Of a DNA stretch of 26,712 nucleotides, positions 24,589 through 26,712 are shown in pieces; position 1 is the stretch's first letter; every line of letters begins with the position of its first letter. The DNA is from JBGPYB01 sp041493035 (GTDB lineage: Bacteria; Acidobacteriota; Vicinamibacteria; Fen-336): the NCBI GenBank assembly GCA_041493035.1, contig JBGPYB010000058.1:1-26712 (forward strand), written 5' to 3'. Under the pieces are notes generated by a model. That model did not search any database. It was not told the DNA's origin and worked only from the letters and a program-made list of their open reading frames with translations. Made by a program: the position numbers and the translations under genes.

Positions 24589-24799
24589 GGCGGGCGAAAA
24601 GGGCGTCTTTGGCCTGCTCGAGAGCGGCCACCGCCTGCTCGCGGCTCACGGTCGGAAAGTCTTCGAGAAACTCCGCGAGCGGATCGCCGCCTTCAAGGTA
24701 GTCGAGGAGGGTTTGGAACGGCACCCGAGTGCCGACGAAAACGGGCGTGCCCCCGAGAATGTCAGCGTCGCTGTGAACCACCGAAGGCGTGGCAGGCAT
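24575..24799 (-). CDS. DUF433 antitoxin
   Basis: The 74-residue protein (ATG at 24799) has the DUF433 pattern: VVHSDADILGGTPVFVGTRVPFQTLLDYLEGGDPLAEFLEDFPTV, then SREQAVAALEQAKDAL. It corresponds to antitoxins encoded just before DUF5615 PIN-like toxins; a winged-helix fold binds the promoter and toxin. The reading frame extends upstream to 25255 but only this part is family-like, so the internal ATG is preferred. The usual toxin gene downstream survives only as a short broken piece. The antitoxin would now be an orphan regulator. Confidence 0.85.
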   Translation of the reverse strand: MPATPSVVHSDADILGGTPVFVGTRVPFQTLLDYLEGGDPLAEFLEDFPTVSREQAVAALEQAKDALFARPPSS

Positions 24800-25115
24800 G
24801 TCTCGTGTCCTCGGCCCGAGTATACGCCGCAATCCCACGCTCCCTGCTGGCCGGGCGTGCTGCCTAGGCGGAGTCCGTAGCTGGCCCGACGAACGCGACC
24901 GGGCTGGAGCGCCGCCGTCGTTCGACGCGATTGCACGCATCTCCGAACGCATGCCCAAGTCCCGATTCTGGGACCCTTGGGTGTCAGGAGCGCACAAGCG
25001 GATGCGGTCATCAAGGACCCAGATCGGGGCGCAAAGCCTTGCCATGCAGCGCGCTGTGGCCGAGCGCCAGGACGTGGCGCGATATCTGCACATCTGCGGG
25101 GAGAGCTGACATGCC
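24800..25115. other. Gene-poor interval between DUF433 and ADOP genes
   Basis: No convincing gene, RNA or repeat was found. A plus-strand frame (24789-25109) ends in RAVAERQDVARYLHICGES, which looks protein-like and may be the tail of a lost gene, but I do not recognise it. A GGGGAGAG element (25098-25105) may serve as a distant ribosome site for the permease. The PadR regulator that often precedes ADOP genes is not visible. Confidence 0.5.
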
Positions 25116-26712
25116 ATGAACGCGCTTGGCGCCATCCTCGGAGATCTCCGCTTCGCCATCAAGTCGCTCCTTCGCTCTCCCGGCTTCACTCTCATTGCCG
25201 TTGTCACGCTAGGGCTCGGGATCGGTGCCAACACGTCGGCGTTCAACGTGCTCAATGAAGTGCTGCTGCGCCCGTTGCCCTATGCCGACAGAGATCACCT
25301 GGACTGCATCTATCGCGCCACGGCCCAGGATTCTCGGGGCGCCATCTCGCCGGCCGACTACCTCGATCTGAAGTCCGACATGAACGGCTACGGCGAGGTT
25401 GCTGCCTACGGCGGTTCGGACATGAGCCTCTCCGAACCCGGCAGACCGGCCGAGATGGCCGTAGGCCTCCGCACCTCTCCCAATCTTTTCTCCATCCTCG
25501 GGACCAGACCCGAACTCGGCCGCAGCTTCCATCCCGACGAGGCCCTCCTGGGCAATCACCGCGTCCTAATCATCAGTCACCGATTCTGGCAAAATCGATT
25601 TGGGGGTGACGCCCACATCGTGGGCCGCACCGTCCGCGTCAACGGCGAACCCCACGTCATCGTCGGCGTGCTGCCTGCCAGTTTCTACGACTGGCGCCAC
25701 CTGGGTTCGTTCGACCTCTTCCGGCCACTCGGTCTCACCGAAAAGGAAATGACCGACCGTACCTCTACCTGGATCAGCCTCGTCGGGCGTCGCTCCGACA
25801 GGCTCACTCGCGCGCAAGCGGACGGCTTCATCGCGAACTTCGGTCGCCGGCTCGCTGCCGAGTTCCCCGCCGTCCACACCGGAACCACCTGGCGCACGAT
25901 GCCGATCAACGTCGCCGTGGCGCCCGACAACGGCCCTGGCGTTCTCCGCATGCTGGTCGGTCTCTCCGGCTTCGTGTTGCTCATCGCCTGCTCCAACCTC
26001 GCGAACCTTCTCCTCGCCCGCACGATCTCTCGATCTCGCGAGTTCGCCCTGCGCTCCGCTCTCGGCGCCTCGCGCACCCGGCTGCTGCGCCCGCTGTTGG
26101 TCGAATCCCTGCTATTGGCCTTCGCGGGCGGCCTTTGCGCTCTCCAGGTCGCCACGTGGACCTCCGACTGGCTGGCCGTTCATAGCGCAGGGGACGTCGT
26201 CATGACGCTCGACTGGCGCGTCCTCGGCTGGGCGTTCGGTGTCTGCCTCTTCACGTCCGTCGCCTTCGGTGTTGCCCCCGCGCTCTTCGCCCTTCGGCTC
26301 GATCTAAACAGCACTCTAAAGAGCGGCTCGCGCGGCACCACTAGAGATGGCGGCCATAGGCGCTTCCGCCACTTCCTGATCGTGGGCCAGTTCGCCCTCG
26401 CCACGGTCCTGCTTGCGGGCGCCGCCCTCTTCGTACGCGGACTCCACGAATTGAGCGATCGCCGAGCTGGCTGGGAATCCGACCACCTCGTCACGGGCAC
26501 CATGGCCCTCCAGGCCGCCACCTATCGGGATGACATGGAGGTTACGGCCTTCCAACGTCTCGCCTTGGAACGTCTCGAAGCGCTTCCGGGCGTCGTGTCC
26601 GCCAGCATGTCGTACGACATGCCCTTCTTCGGTCTGGCCGAACCCCGCAAATACCTGGTCGCAGGTCGCGAGACTCCCGAACCCGGCCACGAGCCCGCCG
26701 CCGTCATCAACG
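25116..26712 (+). CDS. ADOP-family ABC transporter permease (MacB/FtsX-like), 5' part
   Basis: The frame stays open from ATG at 25116 to the window end, 532 residues. It starts with a short cytoplasmic segment (LGDLRFAIKSLLRSPGFTL), typical of acidobacterial duplicated orphan permeases, and a first membrane helix IAVVTLGLGIGANTSAFNVL. A large extracytoplasmic MacB-type domain follows (YLDLKS, FSILGTRPELGRSF, VNGEPHVIVGVLPASF). Then come membrane helices and the cytoplasmic coupling loop with REFALRSALGASRTRLLRPLLVESLLL, another pair of helices near VLGWAFGVCLFTSVAFG, and the start of the second copy (HFLIVGQFALATVLLAGAALFVRG). These are MacB-like permeases that often lack an adjacent ATPase. 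Substrate unknown. Confidence 0.92.
   Translation, partial: MNALGAILGDLRFAIKSLLRSPGFTLIAVVTLGLGIGANTSAFNVLNEVLLRPLPYADRDHLDCIYRATAQDSRGAISPADYLDLKSDMNGYGEVAAYGGSDMSLSEPGRPAEMAVGLRTSPNLFSILGTRPELGRSFHPDEALLGNHRVLIISHRFWQNRFGGDAHIVGRTVRVNGEPHVIVGVLPASFYDWRHLGSFDLFRPLGLTEKEMTDRTSTWISLVGRRSDRLTRAQADGFIANFGRRLAAEFPAVHTGTTWRTMPINVAVAPDNGPGVLRMLVGLSGFVLLIACSNLANLLLARTISRSREFALRSALGASRTRLLRPLLVESLLLAFAGGLCALQVATWTSDWLAVHSAGDVVMTLDWRVLGWAFGVCLFTSVAFGVAPALFALRLDLNSTLKSGSRGTTRDGGHRRFRHFLIVGQFALATVLLAGAALFVRGLHELSDRRAGWESDHLVTGTMALQAATYRDDMEVTAFQRLALERLEALPGVVSASMSYDMPFFGLAEPRKYLVAGRETPEPGHEPAAVIN

Noticed and set aside
24800..25255. Upstream extension of the DUF433 frame to 226 aa
   Set aside because: The extension runs antisense to the ADOP start, has no domain, and the ATG at 24799 begins exactly where the family similarity begins.

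Overview
The window looks like chromosomal DNA of a high-GC Acidobacteriota member. This is inferred from gene families, not from a marker gene. The pointers are an ADOP-type (acidobacterial duplicated orphan permease) macrolide-export-like permease at the right edge, two large Ser/Thr kinases fused to TPR sensor halves, a secreted amidohydrolase and a SgcJ/EcaC-like secreted protein. No rRNA, tRNA or CRISPR array was seen.

Left part (1-13245), ordinary chromosome with signalling genes: a cut-off CPBP membrane protease (minus strand), a possible tiny secreted protein, a SgcJ/EcaC protein, and a kinase-TolB-TPR gene broken by one missing base near 2173. A secreted metal-dependent amidohydrolase converges on it. 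Then come an intact kinase-TPR gene, an AfsR-like SARP/AAA/TPR regulator 22 bp downstream, and a berberine-bridge-type FAD oxidase. The oxidase promoter carries three perfect CTAACGC heptads at 12- and 11-bp spacing, the last one 8 bp from a TATCTT -10 box. That is the architecture of SARP operators. Kinase, SARP regulator and heptad promoter together resemble the AfsK-AfsR-afsS relay of Streptomyces.

Middle and right part (13348-24799), an accessory and defence island. A tyrosine recombinase opens it but is split by a 2121-bp insertion flanked by CTAG on both sides. The insertion carries a complete DUF1570 metallopeptidase-TPR gene on the other strand. Because that gene lies in codon-aligned antisense register, the recombinase frame stays open through it and looks like one 1168-residue protein. 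Beyond it are a 63-aa conserved small protein; a three-gene minus-strand operon (primase-helicase of the TOTE-conflict type, small protein, XRE regulator); a divergent zeta-like toxin with a 4-bp-overlapping partner; HsdR with RhuM but no HsdM or HsdS; and a DUF433 antitoxin followed by a decayed remnant of its DUF5615 PIN-like toxin.

Right edge (25116-26712): the start of an ADOP permease, cut by the window end. Most other long open frames are antisense shadows typical of high-GC DNA.
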